Shown here piece after piece: positions 36,450 through 47,008 of a DNA stretch of 62,464 bases. The position numbers and the translations under genes are program-made. The number at the start of each line of letters is the position of its first letter. The first letter of the stretch is position 1. Below the pieces are notes generated by a model. It was not told the DNA's origin. It saw nothing but the letters and a program-made list of their open reading frames with translations, and made no database searches. The DNA is taken from positions 1 to 62,464 of the forward strand of contig JAKSTZ010000017.1 of the NCBI GenBank assembly GCA_024402335.1. The letters are read 5' to 3'. This stretch comes from Bacteroidales bacterium (lineage in GTDB: Bacteria; Bacteroidota; Bacteroidia; Bacteroidales; UBA1715).

Positions 36450-39400
36450 TTATTCTTCTATATCCATTGAATTATGAGAGTTGACAGCTTTTAAGTACGA
36501 TGCTAACGAGAAGCTATCAATTTCTGCCCAACGATTTTCAAGTTCCTTACAAAAATCATTTTGATTATAGTACATTGCATTCTGATAAATCTGCAATATC
36601 GTTCTTGTATAATCAGTACGATCTGCTTCAACTTGTTTAAAGAACGTTGGTTGACTTTGTAATGAATTATACCATTCGATTTCATCCATTAAATTCATGG
36701 CAAGGTAACGAAGTTCTCTATTACCAGCTTCAAAATCATTTAGTAGATAGAAAGCATTTGCTGTACCTATAATAGATTCATCGAAATATGGAATTTGCCA
36801 ATCTGGCATTATTTCACATAGCTTATTCAATACTTGTTTTGCAGAATCTGGCTTATGTTCGCCTATCAATTCATACGCAAGTGAATTAAACATCTGACGA
36901 ATACCAATTACACGAGTTGTACGTTCGTGGAAATGGTCAATATAAACACCTTTTTCACCCAAACCGCCCCACTTGTACACATTCATTAACTTGTCATACA
37001 AGATATCGGTATCGATTTTTGGTACACGAGTGTCAGCATTTTTTACCGGAATAAACTTGAATGCGAAACCATCATAACGAAGATACGACTCCAATCCTAA
37101 ATCAGCAGCAGACGATTGACTCGTGAAATACAACGGTCTATCCCATTGATAGCCATCAAGACAGTCATAAATAACCAACTTATTCTTGTAAATAGAATTA
37201 TCCTTAACCGACAACACTATCTCTGGAACAATCGATGCAGAATCTTTTGCGGAAACTGCATTATTCTTAAGAGCAAGTGCTTTATCTACAGGGATAGAAA
37301 CTTTCTTTGCTGGGAATACATTGTATTTGTCGCCATAGCTTTCTGCAAGGAAATTGTCGTCACGCACAACGCTCATTGCTTGTGCTAATGGAACCACCTT
37401 ATCCTTAGTTGATGCATATTCACGCACAGTTACAATATCACGAATACCTTTGCCCACTTGTTTTTCCGTCAACTTCATTGGAAGTGGAGCCGATTCATAC
37501 GAACGATGTTTCATTTGTTGTGCATACCAATCTGTTGCCAACAATGGAGTACAAAGTACACGCACATCAGTACGAACACCTTCGATTTCTTGAATGTACC
37601 ACAACGGGAATGTATCGTTATCACCGGCAGTAACTATCATTGCATTCGGATCGCAACTTTGCAAATAGTTATATGCAAAATCATGGGCAGTATAACGATT
37701 TGAACGATCGTGGTCATCCCAGTTTTGAGTAGCCAACAACACAGGAGCTGGGATAGTCAACAATAATGCAACTAACACACCAACAATTACACCTGTTTTT
37801 TCTTGTTTCTTTAACAATTCTTTTACAAAATCAAAGATTGCCAAGACACTCATACCTATCCAAATACAATATGCATAGAAAGAACCCGCATACGCATAGT
37901 CACGTTCACGTGGCTCGTATGGTTTTTGATTCAAATACACAATAATCGCAAGACCGGTCATTAAGAATAATAAGATAACAACCAAAGAGTCATATTTGCG
38001 TTTTGTCATTTGGTAAATCAAACCTAACAAACCAAGCAAGAATGGCAACATATAATATACATTTCTTGATGGAGTATTTTTCGCAACTTCCGAAATTTGC
38101 GATTGGTCACCAACAAGCATAGAATCGATAAATCCTATACCAGTAATCCAGTTACCGTTTTCTATACCTCCATGTCCTTGCACATCATTCTGACGACCAC
38201 AGAAGTTCCACATGAAATAACGCATATACATGTGACCAACTTGATATGAGAAGAAATAGCGCAAATTTTGTCCGAATGTAGGAACTTCGTATGTTCTTCC
38301 TTCACGTTCATAACGAACCTTACGAGTATTCACGCCATCTTTTATTCCTGCCCAATCCTTATAACCACGAATATGATGAGATTCACGGCTATACATACGA
38401 GGGAATATAGTACACATATCCGGATTCCAAACATATTCAAGACCATTGCTAACCTTTACATATTTGCCATCGCGAGGAGTGTATGTGAATTTCTCCTTAA
38501 TTTCGGCAGAGCCATTATCTTTCCACACCGGAGAAGCATTGTAATATGGTCCATACAGAATTGGAGTACTACCATATTGCTCACGGTTCAAGTATGAAAG
38601 AAGCGAAAATGCATCTTTTGGAGCATTTTCATTCATTGGAGTTTCAGCATTCGAACGAATAATAATCATTGCGTATGATGAATAGCCTATCATTACCATC
38701 ATCAACACATTCACCAATGTATTCAAAACATACTTATTCTTTTCATTTACATAGTACAAACCATAAACAATACCAGCAAAAATCACTATCCATACCAATG
38801 GATTATCTGTCAATGTTGGAATACCTAAAAGAACAGCGATTAGTGTTACCACAGCAACTTTCACCCATTTGTTTATTGTACTCGATTTTGTAACAATAAT
38901 ACCGGCAACAAATGCAACGACCACAGTTACCAACCACGCAATCAAACCTGATTGGAATGGCATTCCAAGTACATTTACGCAGAATAATTCAAATGACGAA
39001 GCTACATCCACAGAGCCTGCAATAATTCCCCACATCATAAATGCGATGAAGATGAACGAAAGCAAGCATGTAAAAATGATACCTTTCCAAGTTGGTTCGT
39101 ATTTCTTAAAGTAATAAACAAATACAATAGCTGTGATTGTCAACAAGTTCAACAAGTGAACACCAATAGACAATCCCATAATGTAAGCAATAAAGATAAC
39201 CCAACGATCGCTACCTTGTTCATCAAAATGGTCTTCCCATTTCAAGATTGCCCAGAACACTACAGCCGTCAACAACGATGACATACCATATACTTCACCC
39301 TCAACTGCTGAGAACCAGAATGTATCAGTAAATGTGTACGAACCAGCACCAATCAAACCTGCAGCAAGAATAAGAACGATTTTTACTGCATTTAGTTCTT

Positions 39401-39725
39401 CTGTTATAAAGAATTTCTTTGCAAGGTGCGTGATTGTCCAAAACAAGAACATAATCGTAGCACCACTTGCCAATGCTGTCATTGAGTTTACACACGCAGC
39501 AATTTGCTCAAGGTCTGATGCAAATAATGCGAAAAATCTACCTAAAAGCAAAAACAATGGTGCCCCAGGAGGGTGACCAACTTCCAACTTTCCTGCCGTA
39601 GCAATAAATTCTCCACAATCCCAAAGGCTTACTGTTGGTTCTATCGTCAAAAGATATACGATTGACGCACCAATAAAACACAGAAAACCTAAGAGGTTAT
39701 TCCATAGTCTATATGTTTTTTCCAT
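36450..39725 (-). CDS. GT117 / DUF2723 multi-pass membrane protein, likely glycosyltransferase
   Basis: 1091 residues. The N-terminus has the DUF2723 hallmark [25 protein letters not shown], in which Asp and Glu lie in the first periplasmic loop as in GT-C enzymes such as protein O-mannosyltransferases. About a dozen hydrophobic spans extend to about residue 670, with a repeated Phe/Tyr-rich periplasmic part. The remaining C-terminal 400 residues are soluble, including [37 protein letters not shown] and a helical TPR-like end. The family is classed as GT117 and may transfer sugar to exported protein in Bacteroidota, which carry a general O-glycosylation system. That role is inference. It heads the unit with asnS and has its own -7 element. 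Confidence 0.9.
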   Translation of the reverse strand: MEKTYRLWNNLLGFLCFIGASIVYLLTIEPTVSLWDCGEFIATAGKLEVGHPPGAPLFLLLGRFFALFASDLEQIAACVNSMTALASGATIMFLFWTITHLAKKFFITEELNAVKIVLILAAGLIGAGSYTFTDTFWFSAVEGEVYGMSSLLTAVVFWAILKWEDHFDEQGSDRWVIFIAYIMGLSIGVHLLNLLTITAIVFVYYFKKYEPTWKGIIFTCLLSFIFIAFMMWGIIAGSVDVASSFELFCVNVLGMPFQSGLIAWLVTVVVAFVAGIIVTKSSTINKWVKVAVVTLIAVLLGIPTLTDNPLVWIVIFAGIVYGLYYVNEKNKYVLNTLVNVLMMVMIGYSSYAMIIIRSNAETPMNENAPKDAFSLLSYLNREQYGSTPILYGPYYNASPVWKDNGSAEIKEKFTYTPRDGKYVKVSNGLEYVWNPDMCTIFPRMYSRESHHIRGYKDWAGIKDGVNTRKVRYEREGRTYEVPTFGQNLRYFFSYQVGHMYMRYFMWNFCGRQNDVQGHGGIENGNWITGIGFIDSMLVGDQSQISEVAKNTPSRNVYYMLPFLLGLLGLIYQMTKRKYDSLVVILLFLMTGLAIIVYLNQKPYEPRERDYAYAGSFYAYCIWIGMSVLAIFDFVKELLKKQEKTGVIVGVLVALLLTIPAPVLLATQNWDDHDRSNRYTAHDFAYNYLQSCDPNAMIVTAGDNDTFPLWYIQEIEGVRTDVRVLCTPLLATDWYAQQMKHRSYESAPLPMKLTEKQVGKGIRDIVTVREYASTKDKVVPLAQAMSVVRDDNFLAESYGDKYNVFPAKKVSIPVDKALALKNNAVSAKDSASIVPEIVLSVKDNSIYKNKLVIYDCLDGYQWDRPLYFTSQSSAADLGLESYLRYDGFAFKFIPVKNADTRVPKIDTDILYDKLMNVYKWGGLGEKGVYIDHFHERTTRVIGIRQMFNSLAYELIGEHKPDSAKQVLNKLCEIMPDWQIPYFDESIIGTANAFYLLNDFEAGNRELRYLAMNLMDEIEWYNSLQSQPTFFKQVEADRTDYTRTILQIYQNAMYYNQNDFCKELENRWAEIDSFSLASYLKAVNSHNSMDIEE

Positions 39726-39744
39726 TATTCAATTGAATTTTCGA

Positions 39745-39752
39745 CAAAAGTA
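39745..39752 (-). promoter_or_regulatory. -7 element for the GT117-asnS-SRPBCC unit
   Basis: The reverse strand reads TACTTTTG, an exact match to TAnnTTTG, 19 bases upstream of the ATG at 39725, in the 58-base gap after thiL. A -33 element is not obvious. Confidence 0.5.
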
Positions 39753-39783
39753 GTTAAATCTACCGTATCACGATAGACAAAAT

Positions 39784-40824
39784 TTATTTTTTTACATAGG
39801 CAGCATTCCAACCTTGTGCTTTTAAATGCACAAAGTCTCCTGAACGAGAAATCATACCCATTTCCTGACTTGCTTCTGCGATATTTCCAATAATAGAAAC
39901 GTCTTTCAGTTTCTTAACTTCTTCATATTGCGTCAACGGAACTGTAAACAATAACTCATAATCCTCTCCGCCATGAAGCGCAGGAATAAGCGGTTCCATA
40001 GAAAATTCCTTACAAACTTCTGCAGTTTGCACATTAATAGGAAGTCGTTCTTCATAGATTTTGCAGCCAACTTTCGATTGTTTGCAAATATGGAATATTT
40101 CCGAAGTCAAACCATCTGAAATATCTATCATACTTGTAGGAACAATATTATGTTTTGCCAATTCTTCAACTATATCATAACGAGCTTCCGGCTTTAAGAT
40201 TCGTTGCAATGGATACTCATAACCTTCCAATTTTGGTTGAGCTCCTTTTCCACCATTAAAAACAGCCTTCTCACGCTGCAAAACCTGTAAACCAGCATAA
40301 GCAGCTCCCAAATCGCCTGAAACACAAATCAAATCTGTTGGTTTTGCACCCGAGCGATAAGTAATTTTATCTTTTGCTACAGTTCCCAACATAGTTATAC
40401 TAATTGCTAATCCTGTCATTGATGCTGATGTATCACCTCCAATCAATTCCACACCAATTCTTTCACAGGCTATACGCATACCTTCATATAATTGTTCCAA
40501 CGCATCTACTGAGAATTTTGCCGAGACAGCAATAGAAGCGGTCATTTTCTTTGGCTTACCATTCATTGCATACACGTCCGAGGCATTAACCATAACAGCT
40601 TTATAACCAACATGTTTTAATGGCGAATACACCAAATCAAAATGAATGCCTTCCATCAATAAATCTGTTGTCACCAATGCATATTCCGAATCGTTTAATG
40701 GTAACACAGCACAATCATCACCAACACCTTTAACTGTAGATTCTGACGTTGAAAAATTCTTTGTTAGAATATCTATCAAACCAAATTCACCAACTTCTTC
40801 AAGAGTTCTTTGTTTTTCCATCAT
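39784..40824 (-). CDS. thiL: Thiamine-monophosphate kinase
   Basis: 346 residues; two ATG codons stand in series at 40824 and 40821 and either could start. It has the PurM-like fold layout of ThiL: GEFGLIDILTKNF, GVGDDCAVLPL with the Asp pair that binds Mg, TTDLLMEGIHFDL, VMVNASDVYAMNGKPKKM, ELIGGDTSAS, DISDGLTSEIFHI and HGGEDYELLFTVP. It phosphorylates thiamine monophosphate to thiamine diphosphate in the cytoplasm. No other thiamine gene is nearby. A -7 element lies upstream; the GT117 gene follows after 58 bases with its own -7 element, so the two are probably separate units. Confidence 0.96.
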   Translation of the reverse strand: MMEKQRTLEEVGEFGLIDILTKNFSTSESTVKGVGDDCAVLPLNDSEYALVTTDLLMEGIHFDLVYSPLKHVGYKAVMVNASDVYAMNGKPKKMTASIAVSAKFSVDALEQLYEGMRIACERIGVELIGGDTSASMTGLAISITMLGTVAKDKITYRSGAKPTDLICVSGDLGAAYAGLQVLQREKAVFNGGKGAQPKLEGYEYPLQRILKPEARYDIVEELAKHNIVPTSMIDISDGLTSEIFHICKQSKVGCKIYEERLPINVQTAEVCKEFSMEPLIPALHGGEDYELLFTVPLTQYEEVKKLKDVSIIGNIAEASQEMGMISRSGDFVHLKAQGWNAAYVKK

Positions 40825-40835
40825 TTTGTTTTTTG

Positions 40836-40843
40836 CAAAATTA
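40836..40843 (-). promoter_or_regulatory. -7 element of thiL
   Basis: The reverse strand reads TAATTTTG, matching TAnnTTTG, 11 bases upstream of the thiL ATG at 40824. Confidence 0.5.
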
Positions 40844-41096
40844 CATTTCTGAACGGATTTCTTTTATGCAATCCCCAAAAAGTATTTCCATAGACTACTC
40901 AAAAATGTAAGCAAAAGTATTTTTTTAGGTCAAATGGTAAATAAAGAGAAAGGAAAAACTTCTTTCACTACTCATATAGACTATATGGATACGATTGAGC
41001 AAAAACAGCATAACACGAGAACAAACCTACTATTAATACTATTAAGATTCTCTTAATTGATATACACATTGTATTCATTATTACTATATTCTTAAC
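40844..41096. other. Intergenic region between the BNR-repeat gene and thiL
   Basis: About 250 AT-rich bases lie between the 3' end of the leftward BNR-repeat gene and the upstream side of thiL. A 40-codon frame runs on the plus strand from ATG 40934 to TAA 41056, but it has no recognisable product or promoter. A 7-bp inverted repeat (41041-41047 with 41051-41057) with no T-run is too weak to call a terminator. I see no RNA gene. Confidence 0.5.
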
Positions 41097-43397
41097 TTAT
41101 TTAATTATTACCTTCTGTGTTTCCTTACCATTTACCAGCATATACACTCCCGATTGCAATTCTACCATTCCGTTTTGGAGTGGTATTTCTATTCCTGTTA
41201 TAGTATAAAGTCGTATATCTTTAGAAAACGCATATATTGTTTGCCCAACTATTCTGTAGTTGGCATTTTCTTTTATTACATTGACAGGTGTTTTCTTTGT
41301 TATTTCTATCATTTCTGTTTCAACAGACATATATTGATTGTTTTGTGATTCTATGTAAATGCTATACATTCCCGACACAATATCATCTGGAATATCAATT
41401 GTAATTGATGTTTCATTGGTTATCTCAACATTATTCTCAATAGTTGTTAGATTTCCTTCAATATCTTTTAAATAGATTGCAACGGGAATTGTTTCCCCAT
41501 TAAATTGAGGTAGTAACTCGTAACTTCTATCGGCACATTTAGTTACAGACACTTGCAGTTCTTCAATTCCAAAAGTTGCTTTATATATTTGTCCGCCATA
41601 TATAGAGTAACCATGATGTGCATCTACCAAATATTTTGAGCCTTTTAATCCTGTATATACAGGATTCCATGTAAGTCCCTCATCTGTAGAGATATAGTCT
41701 AATGTATCGTAAGTAAATCTATACGTGGTGTCATTGATTTTTTGAAGTTCGCCTGACGATGACGAATATTCACCTGAAAATATCAAACTACAATTTAATT
41801 CATTATCACAAAAGTAAAATTTATCGTAATTGCAACTAGTAGTAATATTTCGTGAGAACATTAGCCATCCATTTTCACCTATTGCTAATACATTTTGTAA
41901 ATATGTTTGTTCTGGCATTTCGCATGCTACTGACCATGAAACTCCTCCATCAAAGGTTAATAACAACACATTATGAGCACATACAGCACCCTCGTTTTCA
42001 TTTCTAAAAGAAAAGGGATAATAATCACCAAATAGTTTATACTCATCATATACATCGTCGAACACGTAATTCCATTTTCCTCCACCATTTGTCGTTTTTT
42101 GTATTGTTGGCATTGAATTACTATATCCCATATAGCCGACATCTTCGGTAATGAAATCTATATATTTCGCCATCATCATTTTTATTTTATTGTTACTCCA
42201 TGTATTGCCTCCATCTATCGTTTTTAGCAATACTTGCGGCCCAACAATATATCCAACGTCATTTGTAGGAAATTCAATTTCATACAATGCGCCATTGCTC
42301 ACATCCTGCATATTCCATGTTCTTCCACCATCATTAGTCGCAAATACTCGTCCTTTTTTCCCTGTGATAAAGCACTCTTCTGAGTTTTTACAATAAATAC
42401 TATTAAAACCTTCTCCACCTTCGTGTACATATTTTGTCCATGTTTCTCCACCATCAATTGTAACGTAGGAAGTAAGGTCTCTGCCAACAAGAATGCCTAT
42501 TTTTTCAGAAAGAAAAATCATGTCGTTACAAATAGTCGCTAATACTGTTAGAGTCCACGTAGAACCCATATCCTGAGTGATTCTAACTCCATCTAAATCC
42601 AACATAATAATCTTTGGGCTAACCGTACACATCTTATAACTACCTCCATTCGGAAAATAAGCCCATTTTATTCCTTCAACTTCAGGAACACTGCCATCAT
42701 ACACTTGTATCATTGTACCATCACTGCATTTTACTCCATCATAAAAATAGGTCAAATGACTGATTACATGCTTCTCCCATGTCAAACCACCATCTTTCGT
42801 TTCCGCATAAAAACCCGCCGTACCGAAAGCAAAGCCATGATTAGAAGTGACAAAGCACATATTGGCAATACCACTGAAATAACTATTCCCGTCCATATCC
42901 TTTGCCACTTCCGTCCAATTATCACCACTATCTATCGACATATAGATACGCATGCCATTTACTCTGTTTGTAACTATAAAAAACAAGGTGTCTATATTCT
43001 TTACAAAGAAATTCCTATATTCCACCCTGCGTTTATCTATTACCTGTGGTATTCCATTGGGTTTATGCTCCAACCATGTCTTTCCTCCATCTACTGTTTT
43101 GTATATTTGATATAAGTTATAGATAAATCCCGTCTTTTGGTCTTCTGCCATAATAAGTCCACAGATGCTATCAATAGGTGCTTTTTGTACATTCCAAGTC
43201 TTACATGTATCTTTGCTTGTGTAAATACAATTGTTATCGGCTATTGCTATAATCCCATTGTCCTTACCATAGGCTACATATTGAAAATTACCTGAGAACC
43301 CAAGAGGTGTAATATCTATTATTTCTGTATTTTGTGCATTTGCTGCAAATGACACTAATATACAAACTATTAAGAATATATAATTTATTAGTTTCAT
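41097..43397 (-). CDS. Secreted YCF48/BNR-repeat protein with T9SS type A sorting domain
   Basis: 766 residues. Signal peptide ends near NAQN. Repeats of YCF48/BNR type recur about every 45-50 residues, seen as IYKTVDGGKTWLEH, AETKDGGLTWEKH, YVTIDGGETWTKY, FATNDGGRTWNMQ, LLKTIDGGNTWSN and LLTFDGGVSWSVA, the D-G-G-x-T-W/S-W element of multi-blade propellers. An Ig-like part follows (ITNETSITIDIPDDIVSGMYSIYIES), then a short type A sorting domain ending with VYMLVNGKETQKVIIK. The protein is expected to leave through the T9SS. The propeller may bind a surface or glycan ligand. It is not a sialidase in the catalytic sense, as I see no matching active-site residues. It is monocistronic. Confidence 0.9.
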   Translation of the reverse strand: MKLINYIFLIVCILVSFAANAQNTEIIDITPLGFSGNFQYVAYGKDNGIIAIADNNCIYTSKDTCKTWNVQKAPIDSICGLIMAEDQKTGFIYNLYQIYKTVDGGKTWLEHKPNGIPQVIDKRRVEYRNFFVKNIDTLFFIVTNRVNGMRIYMSIDSGDNWTEVAKDMDGNSYFSGIANMCFVTSNHGFAFGTAGFYAETKDGGLTWEKHVISHLTYFYDGVKCSDGTMIQVYDGSVPEVEGIKWAYFPNGGSYKMCTVSPKIIMLDLDGVRITQDMGSTWTLTVLATICNDMIFLSEKIGILVGRDLTSYVTIDGGETWTKYVHEGGEGFNSIYCKNSEECFITGKKGRVFATNDGGRTWNMQDVSNGALYEIEFPTNDVGYIVGPQVLLKTIDGGNTWSNNKIKMMMAKYIDFITEDVGYMGYSNSMPTIQKTTNGGGKWNYVFDDVYDEYKLFGDYYPFSFRNENEGAVCAHNVLLLTFDGGVSWSVACEMPEQTYLQNVLAIGENGWLMFSRNITTSCNYDKFYFCDNELNCSLIFSGEYSSSSGELQKINDTTYRFTYDTLDYISTDEGLTWNPVYTGLKGSKYLVDAHHGYSIYGGQIYKATFGIEELQVSVTKCADRSYELLPQFNGETIPVAIYLKDIEGNLTTIENNVEITNETSITIDIPDDIVSGMYSIYIESQNNQYMSVETEMIEITKKTPVNVIKENANYRIVGQTIYAFSKDIRLYTITGIEIPLQNGMVELQSGVYMLVNGKETQKVIIK

Positions 43398-43511
43398 TTT
43401 ACCATCTGTATTAAAAGTTCTAACTGTGCAAACACTGCCTGAATAGCAACAAATTGCACAATCATTACAAGTACTATTTTTTTATTTATATAGCAAATTT
43501 CTACCTTTAAA

Positions 43512-43519
43512 CAAAAATA
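43512..43519 (-). promoter_or_regulatory. Possible -7 element for the BNR-repeat gene
   Basis: The reverse strand reads TATTTTTG, about 115 bases upstream of the ATG at 43397. A long leader would result; a closer promoter cannot be excluded. The 184-base divergent gap (43398-43581) holds no other feature that I see. Confidence 0.3.
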
Positions 43520-43563
43520 AACTAATTTTTCAAGTCTATATAGGTTCAAGAAGCAGAAAAGTC

Positions 43564-43571
43564 TACTTTTA
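43564..43571 (+). promoter_or_regulatory. Possible -7 element for tex
   Basis: TACTTTTA at 43564 is one base off the TAnnTTTG pattern and ends only 10 bases before the ATG at 43582. If real, the leader would be very short, and the in-frame ATG at 43597 might be preferred as start. Confidence 0.25.
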
Positions 43572-43581
43572 CCACAATTTT

Positions 43582-45714
43582 ATGAATTTTCGTTGTATGC
43601 AATTCTCTTCCATCATAGCAAATAATCTTTCTATACAAGAAAAGCAAGTAGAAAACACACTGAAACTTTTGTCTGAAGGTGCTACAATCCCTTTCATCAG
43701 TCGATACAGAAAAGAAATGACTGGCGCCTTAAATGAGGTGCAAATTCAAGAAATCCAAACCCTGTTCGAAAAATTGAATGAATTTGCCAAAAGAAAAGAA
43801 ACAATTTTACAAAACATAAAAGATCAAGGGAAACTCACACCTGAACTACAAAAAAGAATTCACGATTGTACTACCCTTACGGAACTTGAAGATATCTATT
43901 TGCCATATAAACCACACAAACGAACCAAAGCAGACATTGCTCGGGAAAATGGTTTGGAACCGCTCGCAAAAATTCTTATGAAACAAAACGAACGCAATGT
44001 AGAAGAACGAGCGCTTGCATTTGTACGAAACAATGTTTCCGACACAAAAGCTGCCTTACAAGGCGCACGAGACATTATTGCTGAATGGGTTAACGAAAAC
44101 GAAGCTGCCAGAAATCGTATTCGACGCGTGTTTACATACGAAGCTGTTATTCAATCAAAAGTAATAAAAGGCAAAGAAACCGAAGCCGAAAAATACAAAG
44201 ATTACTTCGACACAAAAGATCTACTCAAACGCTGTTCGTCACATAGACTTCTTGCTATGAGACGTGGTGAAAACGAAGGATTTCTACGCGTTTCCATCGC
44301 ACCTGAGGATGATAAAGCTATCGATAGCATTAAACCGCTTTTTGTACGAGGAAATACAGAATCTTCCAAACAAGTTGAACTTGCCATAAGCGATTCCTAC
44401 AAACGACTTATAAAACCATCTATCGAAAACGAATTTGCAGCAGCAAGCAAAGAAAAAGCTGATGAAGAAGCTATACGCGTTTTTGCCGAAAATCTTCGCC
44501 AATTGTTACTTGCTGCACCATTAGGAGAAAAACGCGTTCTTGCCATTGATCCAGGATTTCGTACTGGCTGTAAAGTCGTGTGCCTTGATGCACAAGGAAA
44601 TTTGGTACATCATGAGACAATTTTTCCGCATCCTCCTGTATCACAACAATTTGAAGCAAAAAAATCTATTGAATATTTAATAGAGCAATTCTCCATCGAA
44701 GCTATTTCTATAGGAAACGGAACTGCAAGCAGGGAAACCGAGTTATTTGTCCGCAATTGTACTATTCCACAACATGTACAAATATTCGTAGTAAGCGAGA
44801 ATGGCGCTTCCATTTACTCCGCATCGGCAATTGCCCGTGAAGAATTTCCAGACAAAGATGTTACTGTTCGTGGAGCGGTTTCTATAGGAAGAAGGTTAAT
44901 GGACCCACTTGCTGAATTAGTAAAAATTGATGCAAAGTCTATTGGTGTAGGACAATATCAGCACGATGTTGACCAAACAAAGTTGAAAAAAGCATTGGAT
45001 CAAACTGTCATAAACAGTGTAAATATGGTTGGGGTAAATCTTAACACTGCCAGCAAACATCTACTCACCTACATTTCAGGACTTGGTCCACAATTAGCAC
45101 AAAACATTATAGACTATCGATCGGAACACGGTGCTTTTACATCGAGAAAGGAACTTACAAAAGTGCCTCGTCTTGGTGCTAAAGCATACGAACAATGTGC
45201 AGGATTCCTTAGAATTCCCGGTGCAAAGAATCCTTTAGATAATACTGCCGTACACCCAGAGAGTTATGCAATTGTAGAAAAAATGTCCAAAGACCTCAAT
45301 TGCAGCATATCGGATTTGATTACTAACACAACACTGCAGAAAAGCATTGTTCTTTCCCGATATGTCACCGAAACTGTAGGTTTACCAACTCTTAAAGACA
45401 TTGCAAATGAATTAGAAAAACCTGGACGCGACTGTCGCACTACGATCAAAGAATTTGCCTTTGATTCTACATTACAAACAATCAACGACGTGAAAATCGG
45501 CCATACATATCCAGGAATAGTAACCAATATCACCAATTTCGGAGCATTTGTCGATATTGGCGTACATGAGAATGGTCTGATACACATTTCCAATATGGCA
45601 GACCATTACGTAAGCAATCCTGCTGAAATATTAAAATTGCAGCAACAAGTTGAAGTAACCGTAATAGACGTTGACATACAACGTAAACGTATTGGATTAT
45701 CATTAATTGGCTAA
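43582..45714 (+). CDS. tex: Tex-family RNA-binding transcription accessory protein
   Basis: 710 residues, the usual size for Tex. Order: Tex N-terminal helical domain (residues 1 to about 190, ATIPFISRYRKEMTGALNEVQI and IYLPYKPHKRTKADIARENGL); a YqgF-like RNase H fold (VLAIDPGFRTGCKVVCLD, ISIGNGTASRETE and SENGASIYSASAIAREEFP); a helix-hairpin-helix part (LNTASKHLLTYISGLGPQLAQNIIDYR); and a C-terminal S1 domain (PGIVTNITNFGAFVDIGVHENGLIHIS). Tex binds nucleic acid and affects transcription in a way not fully defined. The ATG at 43597 gives an N-terminus closer to family length and is a good alternative. The next gene starts two bases after this stop. Confidence 0.96.
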   Translation: MNFRCMQFSSIIANNLSIQEKQVENTLKLLSEGATIPFISRYRKEMTGALNEVQIQEIQTLFEKLNEFAKRKETILQNIKDQGKLTPELQKRIHDCTTLTELEDIYLPYKPHKRTKADIARENGLEPLAKILMKQNERNVEERALAFVRNNVSDTKAALQGARDIIAEWVNENEAARNRIRRVFTYEAVIQSKVIKGKETEAEKYKDYFDTKDLLKRCSSHRLLAMRRGENEGFLRVSIAPEDDKAIDSIKPLFVRGNTESSKQVELAISDSYKRLIKPSIENEFAAASKEKADEEAIRVFAENLRQLLLAAPLGEKRVLAIDPGFRTGCKVVCLDAQGNLVHHETIFPHPPVSQQFEAKKSIEYLIEQFSIEAISIGNGTASRETELFVRNCTIPQHVQIFVVSENGASIYSASAIAREEFPDKDVTVRGAVSIGRRLMDPLAELVKIDAKSIGVGQYQHDVDQTKLKKALDQTVINSVNMVGVNLNTASKHLLTYISGLGPQLAQNIIDYRSEHGAFTSRKELTKVPRLGAKAYEQCAGFLRIPGAKNPLDNTAVHPESYAIVEKMSKDLNCSISDLITNTTLQKSIVLSRYVTETVGLPTLKDIANELEKPGRDCRTTIKEFAFDSTLQTINDVKIGHTYPGIVTNITNFGAFVDIGVHENGLIHISNMADHYVSNPAEILKLQQQVEVTVIDVDIQRKRIGLSLIG

Positions 45715-45715
45715 T

Positions 45716-46291
45716 ATGGAAATAGAAAAACACCCTCTTGAACCATTTCTTCCAATAAACGCGAAAGTACTATTCCTTGGAAGTTTTCCACCGCAAACCA
45801 AGCGTTGGTCTATGCCTTTCTTCTATCCTAATTTTCTCAACGATATGTGGAGAATCTGGGGACTAATTTGGTATAATGACGCCAACTATTTTATTATTGA
45901 AGGAGAAAAAAAGTTTGATTATCAGAAAGTAGTGGATTTTTGTAACACGTATGGATTTGCAATATACGACACAGCATCAGCGGTACGTCGGCTACAGGAT
46001 AACGCCTCCGACAAATTCCTTGAAGTTGTGGAAGAAACCAATATAGAGGAACTGTTATCTCATTTACCACAATGCAAAGCAATCGTTACCACCGGTGAGA
46101 AAGCGACAGACGTACTTTCTGGCAAATATAGTTGTGCAAAACCAGCTGTTGGAAAATATGAAATGATAACCATCAGCGATAAAACCTATCAGTTTTTCCG
46201 TATGCCTTCTTCTTCCAGAGCCTATCCACTTGCTCTCACAAAAAAGGCAGATGCGTATCGTATTCTAAAACAATTGTTTATAGAAGATTAA
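45716..46291 (+). CDS. Uracil-DNA-glycosylase-superfamily protein (MUG/TDG-like)
   Basis: 191 residues from the ATG at 45716, one base after the tex stop; an upstream TTG reading is not needed. The family pattern is visible at both ends. The motif A region is VLFLGSFPPQTKRWSMPFFYPN (GSFPP at residues 22-26), comparable to the GxxPG water-activating loop. Motif B is RMPSSSRAYPLALTKK, comparable to the PSxSP or NPSG DNA-intercalating loop of MUG/TDG enzymes. ATTGEKA in the middle fits the core strand. The expected role is base excision of uracil or damaged pyrimidines; substrate range is not visible. It forms a two-gene unit with tex and overlaps the convergent gene at 46288 by four bases. Confidence 0.8.
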   Translation: MEIEKHPLEPFLPINAKVLFLGSFPPQTKRWSMPFFYPNFLNDMWRIWGLIWYNDANYFIIEGEKKFDYQKVVDFCNTYGFAIYDTASAVRRLQDNASDKFLEVVEETNIEELLSHLPQCKAIVTTGEKATDVLSGKYSCAKPAVGKYEMITISDKTYQFFRMPSSSRAYPLALTKKADAYRILKQLFIED

Positions 46292-46623
46292 AGGTTTTTT
46301 ACTGAAGTTTCAGGCAATGCCGAAAAATCTTCCATGTTTATTGGAGACACCTGCAATACCTGGACCTCGTGACCAACTTTTATAGCTTTTCCACAAAAGA
46401 TAGTTGTAATAGAACTTTGAGGTTCAAGCTTTACCTCCTCTAAATTATAATTTCTATCAACAATAGCTAAAAGTCCATTGTAGAACTCTACACCAGGCTG
46501 TTCTTTATATGGTTTTTGAGGAGATTCTATAGATAAAAACCTATCCTGTTCACCAAGAACAATAGTTCCAAATTGAATTAATTGAGAATTTAGCAAAACA
46601 TAATGTGCAGACAAACGTCTCAT
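46288..46623 (-). CDS. Small conserved protein resembling the N-terminal domain of amidohydrolases
   Basis: 111 residues with no signal peptide. The start MRRLSAHYVLLNSQLIQFGTIVL and the phrase EFYNGLLAIVD are reminiscent of the beta-sandwich composite domain that begins TIM-barrel amidohydrolases (chlorohydrolase family). There is no HxH barrel part, so it is either a stand-alone domain or a reduced descendant. Its ATG overlaps the stop of the DUF4296 lipoprotein gene by four bases (ATGA), so it is the last gene of the PorP/SprB-like unit. A function cannot be assigned. Confidence 0.6.
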   Translation of the reverse strand: MRRLSAHYVLLNSQLIQFGTIVLGEQDRFLSIESPQKPYKEQPGVEFYNGLLAIVDRNYNLEEVKLEPQSSITTIFCGKAIKVGHEVQVLQVSPINMEDFSALPETSVKNL

Positions 46624-47003
46624 TCTTTTGCATTGTTTTTCTCTGCACGTTCGGCCTGTTCGGTAAGAATACGTAACGTATTCAATGAATCTATCACCGC
46701 ATCATATACAGACTTAATCTTTCCTTCCATTGTGTAATACTCAACACTTGCACGAAATATACTATCGTCACATTCATGGCTTTGCAATATCAAAGAATCA
46801 TAATAAGATTGCGGCAACTGAATCTGTCCACGACTTTCATGTGAAAGCAAAGTAGAAACTGTTGCATCATACAAATGAATATCTATTAAAACAGAAACCA
46901 ATTCTTCTTGTGTAAGTAATCCATTTGCATCCAATTTCTTTTTCTTTCCAGAACAAGAAAACATAAGAATTATGCAAAAAGCAAACAAGGCGATTTTTTT
47001 CAT
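46620..47003 (-). CDS. DUF4296-family lipoprotein
   Basis: 127 residues from the ATG at 47003. A GTG at 47009 overlapping the previous stop (TAGTG) is an alternative that adds two residues. Signal with lipobox MFSC gives a lipidated Cys. The mature part is helical with ELVSVLIDIHLYDATVSTLLSH, a long stretch of charged helix and SLNTLRILTEQAERAEKNN, matching the DUF4296 family found in Bacteroidota near PorP/SprF or gliding genes. The function is unknown. It sits directly after the PorP gene, with the small gene overlapping its end, so it is likely made with the SprB-like export unit. Confidence 0.78.
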   Translation of the reverse strand: MKKIALFAFCIILMFSCSGKKKKLDANGLLTQEELVSVLIDIHLYDATVSTLLSHESRGQIQLPQSYYDSLILQSHECDDSIFRASVEYYTMEGKIKSVYDAVIDSLNTLRILTEQAERAEKNNAKE

Positions 47004-47008
47004 TTTCA

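Noticed and set aside
40934..41056. 40-codon plus-strand frame in the gap upstream of thiL.
   Set aside because: No promoter, no recognisable product and no partner; frames of this length occur by chance in AT-rich DNA.
41041..41057. 7-bp inverted repeat with three-base loop after the BNR-repeat gene.
   Set aside because: Short, A/T-only core and no T-run on either strand, so it is not called a terminator.
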